NCBI GenBank assembly: GCA_022592445.1
Contig: JABYQR010000107.1
Location: forward strand, 1-64,000
Length of the DNA stretch: 64,000 nt
Source: Cytidiella melzeri
Lineage: Eukaryota; Basidiomycota; Agaricomycetes; Polyporales; Irpicaceae
Reading direction: 5' to 3'
How positions within the stretch are numbered: position 1 is the stretch's first letter; every line of letters begins with the position of its first letter. Positions 43,441 to 54,068 of this stretch are shown here, one piece after another. The notes beneath the pieces are model-generated. The model did not search any database and was not told the DNA's origin. It saw only the letters and a list, made by a program, of their open reading frames with translations. A program made the translations under genes and the position numbers.

Positions 43441-43869
43441 GTACCCATGGATCTACCCACACCTCATCAGGTAAATAAACAAAAAACATATCATACTTTA
43501 TCTTGCTCATAATGTTGTTCATGAATTGACTTTTATTGGAAAGGGAACAGCAAATAATTTAAACTGCAACAAAGTGTGGTGAAGTCCTGTCTCTCAATGT
43601 AAAGTAGTAATGGTAGTAGTGTAATGTATAATTACATGCAGCATCATTGAACATATACACAAGACCTGCAGTCTGCATTGCTACCACAAACACCAAGCAA
43701 GCTGTGGGCCCAGATACATTTCTTGACTCTACTATAATTGCTCGTGACTTGTGAAATGCATGTCACTGCTCAAATGACAGTGTGCACAGTGCTCAATCTT
43801 GCTTTAGCACCTAAAAATTTGACTTCACAACCATCCTGCAACAACCGCTGGCACTACTACCATACTCAA

Positions 43870-43904
<35 letters not shown>

Positions 43905-44852
43905 TCAACAACATTAATTACCAGATCCATTACCTCTCAAGCATTTCACAATGGCCAATATTGTCCCTGCTGTGACAACCCCAAGCTCATCCAGGGGTCC
44001 AAGCTCACTGCAACTGAGAGCAAGGACCCTCTTCCTTATTTGATCAATAGGGGAGTTTAGAGTAGGTTGATTATCAGTGATTCCAGGTCTGATTAAGTGG
44101 TGATTTTTCTTGCCATCAATTTTCTTAATCAGACTATTAATCGGAGTGCACTCTGAACACCCCATCACACAGTGCTGATTCTGCCTGATTCTCCAACACA
44201 ACATAAGTAATTCACTCTAACACAACATAAGTAATTCCCTCAATTGGCAGCCTCGGGCCCTCGGCCATTGTCAATTGGCGCCAGCGTGGTGGCGCAAGGG
44301 CGTTAGTCAGTACTAGTCCGAGTCGCCCGTCTGAGGCCATCCTCCTGCTGAACGCGCCGCTCTCTCTCGCCGCACTGATCATTCCAGAGTCATGGATTTA
44401 TTCTCTGCTATTTTCAAGGCCTGTTCTTTCATACATGCGATGTTGCGTCTGACCATAATACCCCCCATCAGCAATGTTTGGTTGGCGCATCCATGCGCGT
44501 ACTCAAGATCCAGTCTTGGAGGTACTCATATGGTCACTAGAAGTGTGCTGCTCACATTAACAAACTGTGGGGAGTGTTTGTATCATAACCTTAGCCAGGG
44601 AATGCGGGAAAGTGGGAAGCGATCTCAAGGAGAGGAAAGGGCAGTGGGGAGGGAGATGTGCTTTGCGAGCTTGGAGTAACATACTGTCTTTCATTTTGTT
44701 GTTGTCCAACATCCTATATGTGTACACTGCAGCAGTACGGAATGGCAATACCTAGGATGTACCTCACCAGTGTGTGTATTGTATACATCCGCAATTAGGC
44801 TTTGCAATCATTGTGAATACTCCGCCAACGTCCAAATTGAATGACAGTGTCT
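43441..44852. other. No gene seen; microsatellite and short repeat
   Basis: Holds a (CAA)n/(CATCAA)n microsatellite at 43868-43912 and a direct repeat AACACAACATAAGTAATTC at about 44195 and 44219. Short frames only. Confidence 0.45.
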
Positions 44853-45150
44853 TCAACATGAAACGTCCGCTACCGTCTTTAACAGGCCTTCACGATGGTG
44901 TTCTAGCGTAGCCTGTTGAACAAAGCGATTACGCGCAGCATCTGGATAGTATGACATGATGATACAGGTTCTACATCTCGTGGCAACGTTGCTTACTTGC
45001 TTCTCGTAATCCTTCATGAACGAGAGTCGACGTTTCTGCTGATTGAAAGTGACATAGCCCTTTGTGGCTCGCCCCGACGGCGAGCTTGAAGTCAATGCAA
45101 CGTGGTGTTTTCCAAATAAGTGCACCTTTCCTTTCCATCAACGCTGGTAC
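44853..45150 (-). pseudogene. FunK1-type kinase, C-terminal part of the split gene
   Basis: Minus-strand continuation of the fragment at 52797-53245 beyond the Gypsy-A insertion. Removing the element and one GGTAC copy joins the coding sequence in frame (HRWLVP to ALMERKG). It then reads DFKLAVG and shifts one base at a GGGG run to RATKGYVTFNQQKRRLSFMKDYEKQ, corresponding to the glycine-rich start and KD-W region of FunK1 kinase domains. A GTAAGC donor follows. The rest of the catalytic domain is not found downstream, so the 3' end is lost or too decayed. Confidence 0.75.
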
Positions 45151-45911
45151 TGTCATGGATGGCCTGACTAGCCCTTAATTTTCGCAATTTACCTCTTGTT
45201 TTTATCTGTAAAACTCCGGGCTACAACCTAGTTTCAATTCTCTCTGCATAAAACTCCTTTGCACGTCTATTAAGCGCCCGTATCACGTGGCTTAGACGCT
45301 CCACACGGTCACATTACTTGCTACTACGTCACACTGGCATGTGACTTAGCTTAAGTAAAGACCACATGGCTACAACCACATGGCTCAGCCCATAGCTAGG
45401 GTTTGACGTCATAGATACCGTTCACATGGACTCCTTATTGTTCTTTCCCTATTGTTCTCTTTATGGAAGGATGTTCTCACAGGTGTGGGAATGGAATACA
45501 ATAGTTGGTCTCCTTTTAGATAGATTCTCTCACGAGTAGAGTTCTTGGCAAGGTCTAGACAATAGCTATTGTTCTCCTTTAGGTAGTTCTTTTGTTCTTC
45601 GTTCACATGGCTTCTTGCAAAGCCTGCCCTCAACATGGTCTGTGCGCAGGTCCCTGAAGTCTATATATACTGCTACATGTACGCTCCTAGCCCCCATCTC
45701 GACCTCTTGGTCTTTACTGGGCTAGGTAAGCAAACCCCCTCTGTACTACATAGCTGGTAGTACCCAATACTAACTTGGTCTTTACTGGGCTAGATAACTT
45801 GTATAAAGTCTGATAGCTGGTGATAGCACTGTGCTACACGCCTGCCACCACCTCCTCGTCGATATCCACTTCGTGTCCCTGTCTGTCACGTCGAGCCTTG
45901 TCTCCGTGTCA
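45151..45911 (+). repeat. 5' LTR of Gypsy-A
   Basis: 761 bp, TGTCATGG...GTGTCA. U3 contains TCACGTGG (E-box-like), three ATTGTTCT motifs (45437, 45451, 45568) and TATATATAC near 45662-45670. Confidence 0.92.
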
Positions 45912-45985
45912 TTAGGTCGAGATCGTTGTGAAACCCTGGGTTCCCCCATTCCCACCGTTTAAAAAAGTTTATTCCTGTTTGACGA

Positions 45986-46057
45986 GTACGTCTCCGGTCT
46001 TTCCATACCGTTGAGCTACTACTTACGTCGTCCGTTTCTACCCCCTGCGTTGTTCAG
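45986..46057 (+). other. Predicted leader intron of Gypsy-A that forms the ORF1 start codon
   Basis: 72 nt, GTACGTCTCC...TTGTTCAG with CTACTTAC-type branch sequence. Splicing places A (45985) before TG (46058), making ATG CCT AAG at the start of ORF1, which otherwise has no upstream ATG. The same donor, branch and acceptor occur in Gypsy-B. Confidence 0.5.
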
Positions 46058-46785
46058 TGCCTAAGGACACGCGCACCCGTTTTTCCAAGGACCTCTCTAC
46101 GAACGAGCCTCAGCTCAAGAGGTGCCTCCCCCCATCTTTCCTCGACGCTCTCGCTGCCAAGCGTACGAGCGGTCAACCTCATCGCTGGTCTGACAAAGAC
46201 CTCGTCAACGTCGCCAAGTACGTATCCAAGAAGCCGCCTGTCAAAGGCATCACCCTCACTGTCCCCTCTTACGAGGAAAATCGACAACTTCGCGCTTCTG
46301 CCCGAGCATACGGAGAACGTGTAGCCGAGGAACGTGCTCGCACTCTTGCTGAGCAACAAACTCACAAGCCGACTCTCGCTGAGCGACTTGCCAAACTCCC
46401 TCCGCCCACTCCCGCTCCCGCTGCACCCAAACCGGTACTGATAGACTTCAAGAAGTTATCACCGGTTGACCTCGTAGGCATTTTCAAGCCAAAACTTACC
46501 GCCGTCCGCACTCGCTTGCAAGCTCTCACAGAGCTTGAAGAACTCCTGAACCGCGCCAACCCCGACCACCGTCGCGCCCTGCTTCACCTTGTCAACAAGG
46601 TCGATCGTTTCCTCAACCTAGTCGACAATCTCGCTCCCGTCACAGCAGACCGCGAGTGGCAGCTCTTGGACTGGGGTTGTAAAGCAATCGGGAAAGTTTC
46701 TTTTAAGCAGCTCCGTAAAAACTACGACAAAGTTCTTGCGCAACTTAACGTAGTTAATAACGATAGCTACTTCGAGTGGATCTAG
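46058..46785 (+). CDS. Gypsy-A ORF1, unknown protein upstream of gag
   Basis: 242-residue protein if translation starts at the splice-created ATG (A at 45985 plus TG here). Basic N terminus (KDTRTRFSKDLS), a W-rich HRWSDKDLVNVAKYV segment (about 43-57), an Ala/Pro hinge (PPPTPAPAAPKP, about 118-130) and a helical C-terminal half (LVGIFKPKLTAV, ELEELLNRANPDHRRALLHLVNKVDRFL, WQLLDWGCKAIGKVSFKQLRKNYDKVLAQL). No Cys knuckle, protease or envelope-like signal sequence. It ends 47 nt before gag. A homologous, broken ORF sits in Gypsy-B, so it belongs to the family. Function unknown; it might be a capsid or nucleic-acid accessory protein. Confidence 0.65.
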
Positions 46786-46832
46786 ACAGTAATAATTGCA
46801 TACATTTCTCCTCCTCATCACCAAAAAACAAC

Positions 46833-48080
46833 ATGGATCCCAACCAGCCCGCCGCCCCTGCTGCCCCAGCTGCCCCAGTCGCCAATCTAAGCCAGCAAGA
46901 CGTCCTAAATATGTTGGGCGTCCTGACACAAAAGATGGTTGACCTCACCAATCAGGTGGCTGCACTCGCCGCCGCACAGACGCCAGCAGTTGTCGCTGCT
47001 ACTCACGGCTCCAGGGAACGGAGTATTGTCGAGAAGCCGGTCTCCTTCAAGGGGAAAACATCGTCGGAAGCCCGACTCTTCCGCCACGCGTTCATAGTAT
47101 GGGCGCAAAATCAAGGAAAAGCGTTCTTCCAGCAAGACGCGCAAGGCCAGGTCCGGGTGGACAACAACGGCGCGAGGATCTTTGATCCTCATAAACTCAT
47201 CACAAGCGCCCTGTCCTTCATGCAGGAGGACGCCGCTGATTGGGCTCGCCCTCACATTGAGGAGTTAGCCAATAGCAAGCCAGCATTTGGAAATGACTGG
47301 GACACATTTATCGAGGCTTTTAAAGCCAAATTCGAGCCTATAGATGCTGTCATGGAAGCTAAGACAAAAATAGCCAACATGAAGCAAGGCAACAAAACCT
47401 TCGCCGCCCATATCTCCGAGTTCGAGACCTGGGCTCCTCGCACTGGCTGGAGCCAGCAGGACCTCTTCGATCGTCTCAAGTCGAGCTTGAGCACCGAGTA
47501 CTTGCAACGTGTCTCGTACTTTCAAACCCGCGCTGCTACCTACGACGCTCTCAAGGACCAGTGCAAGGCAGTCGATGCTCAGCTCGCCGATTTGCGAAAC
47601 AGCACGGGCAAGGTTATGGTGGACAGTTCCTCGGGACATGGCAAGTCCCACCAGCAAGCGTTCCGCGATCCCAACGCTATGGAGATCGATGCCTCCCGCT
47701 TCTCCGCCTCGTTTGACTCGCTCTTTGCGGGTCTGGGCAAACAGGAGATCTTCCAGAAATGGAAGAAGGAGATGAGCAAGCGCTGCTCGGTTTGTGGATC
47801 CGAGAGTCACAAGAAGAGGGACTCGAAGCACCCAGACGACCCGGTCTGCAACCACTGCGGTGGTACCGGTCATTGGGGGGCGGTTTGCCTGAAGCGACTC
47901 CAAGGCGTCCCTAAGGGACAAAAAGTTGCTGCTACCTCGTCAACCTCGTCGACTACTACCCCGGCGAAGCAAGATGCGTCCAATGACAAGGATGCTAAGA
48001 TTGCGGCACTCAAGGACATGCTTGACATCCAAAAGAAGCAAATGGATGAGATGGCAGCCAAAATCAATGCGGTTTTTTGA
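46833..48080 (+). CDS. Gypsy-A gag
   Basis: 415 residues from ATG 46833 (MDPNQPAAPAAPAAP). Residues about 10-45 form a leucine-rich coiled segment; 60-270 the capsid-like region (FRHAFIVWAQNQ, SFMQEDAADWARPHIEEL, WDTFIEAFKAKFEP, FDRLKSSLSTEYLQ). CSVCGSESHKKRD and a canonical CCHC knuckle CNHCGGTGHWGAVC lie near 330-365. A C-terminal coiled coil (LKDMLDIQKKQMDEMAAKI) ends at TGA 48078-48080. The stop follows a T6 run and pol continues in the -1 frame. Confidence 0.9.
   Translation: MDPNQPAAPAAPAAPVANLSQQDVLNMLGVLTQKMVDLTNQVAALAAAQTPAVVAATHGSRERSIVEKPVSFKGKTSSEARLFRHAFIVWAQNQGKAFFQQDAQGQVRVDNNGARIFDPHKLITSALSFMQEDAADWARPHIEELANSKPAFGNDWDTFIEAFKAKFEPIDAVMEAKTKIANMKQGNKTFAAHISEFETWAPRTGWSQQDLFDRLKSSLSTEYLQRVSYFQTRAATYDALKDQCKAVDAQLADLRNSTGKVMVDSSSGHGKSHQQAFRDPNAMEIDASRFSASFDSLFAGLGKQEIFQKWKKEMSKRCSVCGSESHKKRDSKHPDDPVCNHCGGTGHWGAVCLKRLQGVPKGQKVAATSSTSSTTTPAKQDASNDKDAKIAALKDMLDIQKKQMDEMAAKINAVF
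48072..48080 (+). promoter_or_regulatory. Putative -1 frameshift site at the gag-pol junction
   Basis: GTTTTTTGA: the gag codons GTT TTT precede TGA; slipping back one base at TTT gives TTG AAG CGG and enters the pol frame. The same nine bases are kept in decayed Gypsy-B. Confidence 0.55.
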
Positions 48081-51000
48081 AGCGGACTCGTGACACAGCC
48101 GCAGCTGCGAGTCCCCTAGATACCCTGTCCCTGCCTCCTTCGTCGTCCTCCTCGTCTTCTGCCTCGTGTACAATGTCTACTCCATGCCCGTCGTCTACTA
48201 TCTCCTCATGTACTATATCGTCGCTAGATCGGTTATCATCTCATTTCCGTGTACATGTACTAGTTAAAGGTCTGAATAGAAGCATTCGCGTTCCTGCAAT
48301 GATCGATTCGGGAGCTACGGCTTTATTCATCAGTCACCAGTTCGTCAAGAAGCATAAGATTATTCAACACCCGCTCGAAAGGGTTATCTCATTGCATAAC
48401 ATTGACGGAACTAAGAATAAAGCTGGCGGATTAACGCACTTCGTTCGCCTTACACTCACAGTCGGAGATCACACGGAAAAGGCAGAGTTTCTCGTCACGG
48501 ACTTAGGTCCAGAAGACGTCATTCTTGGGCTACCATGGCTCAAGCGCGTAAACCCTACCGTCAACTGGGAAAAAGGAGAAATGACAATTCCGAGCGGCTC
48601 GGAAGAACCTCCTGCTGAACCTTTCCAGAAGGTTGACGGTAACCGCAAAGAACGTAGGCAGTGGGTCAAAGCCGGTATTATCCAAGACACCACTGACGAA
48701 GTCTGGTGTATGGCCGGCTTCACCTACTCTACCAAGCTTGCTGCCGAAGCAAACGAAGCTAAAGCTCATCGCTCCTTCGAAGACATTGTTCCCTCAGAGT
48801 ACCATAGACACGCTAAAGTCTTCTCTGAGGAAGAGTCTAATCGGCTACCCCAGCATCAGCCCTGGGACCATTCGATTGACCTCAAACCAGACGCTCCTGA
48901 GACCATCAAATCGAAAGTTTACCCTATGCCCCTGAATGAACAAGCTGAGCTTGACAAGTTCATCCAGGAGAACCTATCCAAAGGTTACATCACACCTTCT
49001 AAGTCTCCAATGGCTTCTCCAGTCTTCTTTATCAAGAAGAAGGATAACAAACTCCGACTTATTCAGGACTACAGAAAACTCAATGACATCACTGTAAAGA
49101 ACCGCTACCCTCTACCGCTTGCCACCGACATCATCAACAAGCTCAAGGGTGCAAAGATCTTCACAAAATTCGATGTTCGTTGGGGATATCACAATGTCCG
49201 AATCAAAGAAGGAGACGAGTACAAAGCGGCGTTCGTTACCAACCGAGGACTCTTCGAACCTAAGGTCATGTTCTTCGGTCTCACAAACTCACCCGCTACC
49301 TTCCAAGCTCTGATGGACAACATCTTTGCCGACCTCGTCGCCGAGGGCAAGGTGGCTGTCTATCTAGATGACATCTTGATCTGGAGCAACAACCTGACAG
49401 AGCACCGCAAGGTTGTACATGAAGTCCTCGAGCGACTTCAGCAGCATGACCTCTACCTTCGGCCGGAAAAGTGCGAATTTGAGAAATCTGAGATCGAATA
49501 CCTCGGGTTGATCATTCGTGCCGGTGAAGTAGCTATGGACCCTGTCAAAGTCCAAGCAGTTTCTACGTGGCCCACACCCAAGAACCTCAAAGAAGTTAGA
49601 GGATTCATCGGGTTTGCCAACTTCTACCGCCGCTTCATTCAAGACTTCTCAAAGCACGCACGGCCTCTACACAACCTGACTAAGAAGGACGTACCGTTCG
49701 TCTGGGGTCCAGCACAGCAGACTGCCTTCACGATGCTAAAGAAGGCCTTTACCACTAAGCCTATCTTGGCAGTCTGGGACCCTGAACTCCCTACACGTCT
49801 AGAAGTCGATGCCTCGGGCTATGCGACCGGTGGAATCATCTCCCAGAAATCGAAGGAAGATGGATTCTACCACCCTATCGCCTACCGGTCCGCCTCTATG
49901 ACTGAAGCAGAGCGTAACTACGAAATCTTTGATCGGGAGATGTTAGCCATCACCGAGGCTCTCAAAGATTGGCGCCACTACCTTGAGGGGCTCAAGGAAC
50001 CGTTTGAGATCTGGACAGATCACGCGAACCTGCAGTACTGGAAGACTGCGCAACACCTCACTCGACGTCAAGCACGTTGGTCACTACTCTTGGCTGACTT
50101 GACTTCGTGTTGGTACACAAGCCTGGCAGTACCATGATACACGCTGATCCTCTTTCTCGTCTTCACTCACACGCTGTCACGGACGAAGAAGACAACAAGG
50201 ATCAGGTGGTACTAAAACCGGAACATTTCCGGATCCTCGCTACCAGTGCACTTGCCACTGCTTCTCCACTCGAATCAAAGATCCGAGAATGCACGGAGCA
50301 AGAAGCAGAAGTCGCACAAGCTCTGGCTACCCTTCGGAAGAAGGGTCCTCGCAAACTTGTCGGCGGATTACTCAATGGGAAGAGAGTGACGGACTCATCT
50401 ACTACAAGGGAAAACTCTACATCCCTAACAACAAAGACTCCGTCATGAAATTGTCAAATCTTGCCATGACACACCCGCGGCTGGTCATCCGGGCAAACAC
50501 GGCACCATAGAGCTAGTCTCACGACACTATTGGTGGCCGAAGATGAATGCCTTTGTAGAGACTTACGTACTAGGCTGTGATCGCTGTCAGCGTTACAAGT
50601 CAGCTCCACATCCTAAAGCAGTACTACAGCCTCAGGAAACTCCGGCCGGACCTTGGGAACACATCGGTGTAGATCTCATCACTCAGCTGCCACCCTCTAA
50701 GGGATTCGATTCGATCGCGGTCTACGTTGACCACTACTCCGATCAAACGCACATCATCCCTACTACCACTAGGGTTAACGCTGAGGGGATTGCCGATCTA
50801 CACTACAAAGAAGTATTCCGACTTCACGGCATTCCCAAGAAGGTGTTCTCTGACCGAGGACCCCAGTTTGCAGCGCGCTTCATGCGTGCGCTCTATCACC
50901 GCCTGGGCATAGAGACTGGTTTTACGACCGCCTATCATCCGCAAGGAAATGGCAAAGTCGAACGCAAAAACCAGGATATCGAACAGTATCTGCGTCTATT

Positions 51001-51874
51001 CTGTCAGCAACGACAAGACGACTGGGTCGATCATCTACCGGCGGCTGAGTTTGCACTCAACTCGCGAGTACACGCGGGTAACTCCCAAACACCGTTTGAA
51101 GTCATCTACGGATATCGCCCCGACTTCACTATACCAGTTGGCAAGCGAAGCAATATCCCTTCACTCGATGAGCGCCTTGATAATATGGCACGAGTACGCA
51201 AGGAGACCGAAGCAGCTCTTCGTCTAAGCAAGGAAAAGATGAAGCAACTCTACGAGTCTGAGAAACGCTCTCCACGTGTCTTCCAAGTAGGGGACATGGT
51301 CTGGCTGAACGCTAAGAACGTCCAGATCCATCAGGCTACCCCTAAACTCGGTCCTCGACAACTCGGCCCATACAAGGTCATCGAACGTATCGGCGAACTT
51401 GACTACAAGCTCGATCTACCCAGCTATCTCCGAATCCACCCCGTCTTCCATATCAACCGTCTAAGTCCCTGGCACGACAACGGCAAAGACGTACCTCCAC
51501 CTCCTGATCCTATTGTCATAGAAGGAGAAGAACAGTACGTCGTCGAAAAGGTGCTAGACAGCAGGCTACACGGACGTTGGAAGAAATTGCAATTCCTTGT
51601 CAAATGGGAAGGGTATTCAGACGGACACAATAGCTGGGAACCAGTTGAAAACCTCGAGAATAGTCAAGAAGCGATTGACGACTTCTACAAAGCAAACCCC
51701 GGAGCGCCCCGGGTCATCAAAGCTTCACTCTTCGCGGATCTCCGCTCGCACTTTCGGGAATTCAATACCCAGACCGACCCCGCTTTCCTTCGCACGATCT
51801 ATCCATCTACATACGATCTTAGCTGGGATGAAGGCAAACACATCGGTCTGGATATCTCAAGAACATCACACTGA
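48077..51874 (+). pseudogene. Gypsy-A pol: protease, RT, RNase H, integrase, chromodomain (three frame breaks)
   Basis: First block 48077-50137: Ser-rich linker, protease VPAMIDSGATALF, RT (FFIKKKDNKLRLIQDYRKLN, FTKFDVRWGYHNVRI, FFGLTNSPATFQ, VAVYLDDILIWS) and RNase H (EVDASGYATGG, ITEALKDWRHYLEGL, WTDHANLQYW). Single-base losses occur near 50100, 50371 and 50447 when compared with Gypsy-B. The integrase zinc region (H..H..C..C; GHPGKHG, LGCDRCQRYK) spans 50460-50600. The 50543-51874 block holds the integrase core (GVDLITQLP, FSDRGPQF, YHPQGNGKVER), the GPY/F-like end (LGPRQLGPYKVIERIG) and a C-terminal chromodomain (YVVEKVLDSRL, LVKWEGYSDGHNSWEPVENL) expected to bind methylated histone H3. 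The catalytic residues are all intact. Confidence 0.9.
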
Positions 51875-52038
51875 CGGGTAACGTCGAGTCAACGACACCA
51901 GAAGGGGAGAAACTTCCTAGCATCCTTCTGACTAGATATCGGGGCAATTCTGCTGAATCCCTGTAGACGGGTAGAAGACCTCTATCACCACAGCACAGTG
52001 ATGCTTCGCGAGGACGCTCGATTTTAGGAGGGGGGTAA

Positions 52039-52796
52039 TGTCATGGATGGCCTGACTAGCCCTTAATTTTCGCAATTTACCTCTTGTTTTTATCTGTAAA
52101 ACTCCGGGCTACAACCTAGTTTCAATTCTCTCTGCATAAACTCCTTTGCACGTCTATTAAGCGCCCGTATCACGTGGCTTAGACGCTCCACACGGTCACA
52201 TTACTTGCTACTACGTCACACTGGCATGTGACTTAGCTTAAGTAAGACCACATGGCTACAACCACATGGCTCAGCCCATAGCTAGGGTTTGACGTCATAG
52301 ATACCGTCACATGGACTCCTTATTGTTCTTTCCCTATTGTTCTCTTTATGGAAGGATGTTCTCACAGGTGTGGGAATGGAATACAATAGTTGGTCTCCTT
52401 TTAGATAGATTCTCTCACGAGTAGAGTTCTTGGCAAGGTCTAGACAATAGCTATTGTTCTCCTTTAGGTAGTTCTTTTGTTCTTCGTTCACACGGCTTCT
52501 TGCAAAGCCTGCCCTCAACATGGTCTGTGCGCAGGTCCCTGAAGTCTATATATACTGCTACATGTACGCTCCTAGCCCCCATCTCGACCTCTTGGTCTTT
52601 ACTGGGCTAGGTAAGCAAACCCCCTCTGTACTACATAGCTGGTAGTACCCAATACTAACTTGGTCTTTACTGGGCTAGATAACTTGTATAAAGTCTGATA
52701 GCTGGTGAGAGCACTGTGCTACACGCCTGCCACCACCTCCTCGTCGATATCCACTTCGTGTCCCTGTCTGTCACGTCGAGCCTTGTCTCCGTGTCA
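52039..52796 (+). repeat. 3' LTR of Gypsy-A
   Basis: 758 bp; lacks three single bases present in the 5' LTR (AAAACTCC/AAACTCC, GTAAAG/GTAAG, CGTTC/CGTC). Confidence 0.92.
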
Positions 52797-53245
52797 GGTA
52801 CAAGCCACCTGTGGGTTTCATTCAATACAAAGTCTTGTTTCAGAAAGTGCACAATGAGAACGAACCTTGTAAATAGAGTATAACAGTTGTCTCTCAGCTT
52901 CTGTACTTCGTCTTCAGTGGCAAGCTCGACAGTGGGATCCTCACCTAGCTCTGCTCGTGACATGAGCGCGAGACGGTAGACAAAGTTGAGCAGCTGCTCC
53001 GGGTTCTTCTTCAGGTCGATGGGAGTGGAGACAATGCCACCTGCTCTGTCCCAGCGAGTAAGCCGAGCCTTATCATCACTTATGTAGATGATGAACGCAA
53101 AGACCCGGTGTTGGCGAACCATGAGCTGAGAAGCGTGCTCCGCAAGCTGAGCTTGCGCTTCTCTCCCGTTGCCAGTGTCCCAAAGAAAAGGTCCACTCTC
53201 GGTTGGGTAGAAAGCGGACTCCTGTTCTCTCCCTTTCACCTCCAA
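52797..53245 (-). pseudogene. FunK1-type protein kinase, N-terminal part of the split gene
   Basis: Minus-strand frame with the signature of fungal FunK1 kinases: AQAQLAEHASQLMVRQHRVFAF, then DKARLTRWDRAGGIVSTP (RWDR motif), NPEQLLNFVYRLALMS and GEDPTV. The frame continues to HRWLVP, where Gypsy-A interrupts it, and resumes at 45150. Upstream, WMKADW is followed by LEVK in a shifted frame near 53236, suggesting a further indel or a missed junction. FunK1 proteins are serine/threonine-type kinases expanded in multicellular fungi, of largely unknown substrate. The insertion removes any chance of a normal product. Confidence 0.8.
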
Positions 53246-54068
53246 TCAGCCTTCATCCACGTACGGTGACAGTCGCGGATGAGGCCTGGAGCGGGTGGGA
53301 TGTTGTACGGTGACAGTCTCAACGGTGACGCTGCTCGTGACCCCGGGTATGTTGAGTGTGAGTGTAGGTGTTGTATGCGCCTACTTGAATAGAGGGAGAA
53401 TGTGGCGGTGGGGTCAACAGTGCGGCCTCGTTGAAGGTGTTGAGCATGCTCAAGTTGTGAGTTGGTGGTCACACTGTGGAGTTGCCCCTGCACAGTAGAG
53501 GTATCTGAGAGAAACTCACCTGCAATCCCTGCGGCACTGGCTTTCCTGATCTCTGATATGTTGTGTTGCTCCTGCCATCCTTGGATCTGCAAAAGGAGAG
53601 GAGCAAGAGGAGAGAGAGAGGCACAAGTTTACGCACCATCAGTTGGTCTCGACGCCCTCGTTGTTCTTGCCATCCTCGTTGTCCTTGCCGTCCTCATTGT
53701 TTGGGCATCCATCTGCAGTCCACTGCGTTGCCGTCCTTGTTTTTCACGCCAACCTTGTGGTACACTGTGTCGCCGACCCCGTTGCTCACGCCGTCAACGT
53801 GCAGTCCTCTCGGCCTCCGAGATGTTGCGTTGCTCCTGTCATCCTTGGATCTGCAAAAGGAGAGGAGAGAGAGGAGAGAGAGAGGCACAAATATACGTAC
53901 CTTGTGTCTGCAAGCACTGTGAAGGTAGAGAGAAAGACAGAGAGGCGCTCGCACTGACTGTTGATATACATATGCGGCGGTAGTGGTTTGGTAAGAGAAA
54001 ACATGCGATTGAGCACTGTCTGCCAGAGAGACAGTTGAGAGCAATAAATACAAGTATGTATACCTCAG
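53246..54068 (-). other. Possible decayed exons with a duplicated exon/intron unit
   Basis: A segment of about 75 bp (GTTGCTCCTGYCATCCTTGG, then TCTGCAAAAGGAGAGGAG and GA-rich sequence) occurs twice, at about 53562 and 53828. On the minus strand each has an acceptor CTTTTGCAG before an exon starting ATCCAAGGATG. Between them is an 18-bp tandem (CCTCGTTGTYCTTGCCRT) that would encode N-D-G-K-rich peptide. It may be 5' exons of the FunK1 gene or a separate broken gene; no known domain. Confidence 0.4.

Larger units (their letters stand above)
45151..52796 (+). mobile_element. Gypsy-A: full-length Ty3 chromovirus
   Basis: 7.6-kb element with LTRs 45151-45911 and 52039-52796, perfect TSD GGTAC (45146-45150 and 52797-52801), PPT AGGAGGGGGG at 52026-52035, and coding order ORF1, gag, protease, RT, RNase H, integrase, chromodomain. 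The LTRs differ by about three 1-bp indels and two or three substitutions, so insertion is recent. Pol carries three 1-bp deletions, so as written the copy is not functional; sequencing error is possible. The primer site after the 5' LTR (TTAGGTCGAGATCG) was not matched to a tRNA. Confidence 0.95.

Noticed and set aside
44270..44350. tRNA-like stretch (GCCAGCGTGGTGGCGCAAGG ... TCCGAGTCGCC)
   Set aside because: No acceptor stem could be folded by eye and the B box is poor.
53462..53983. 173-residue plus frame with Cys-rich repeats
   Set aside because: Antisense to repeated GA-rich exon/intron units; no start context or splice support.
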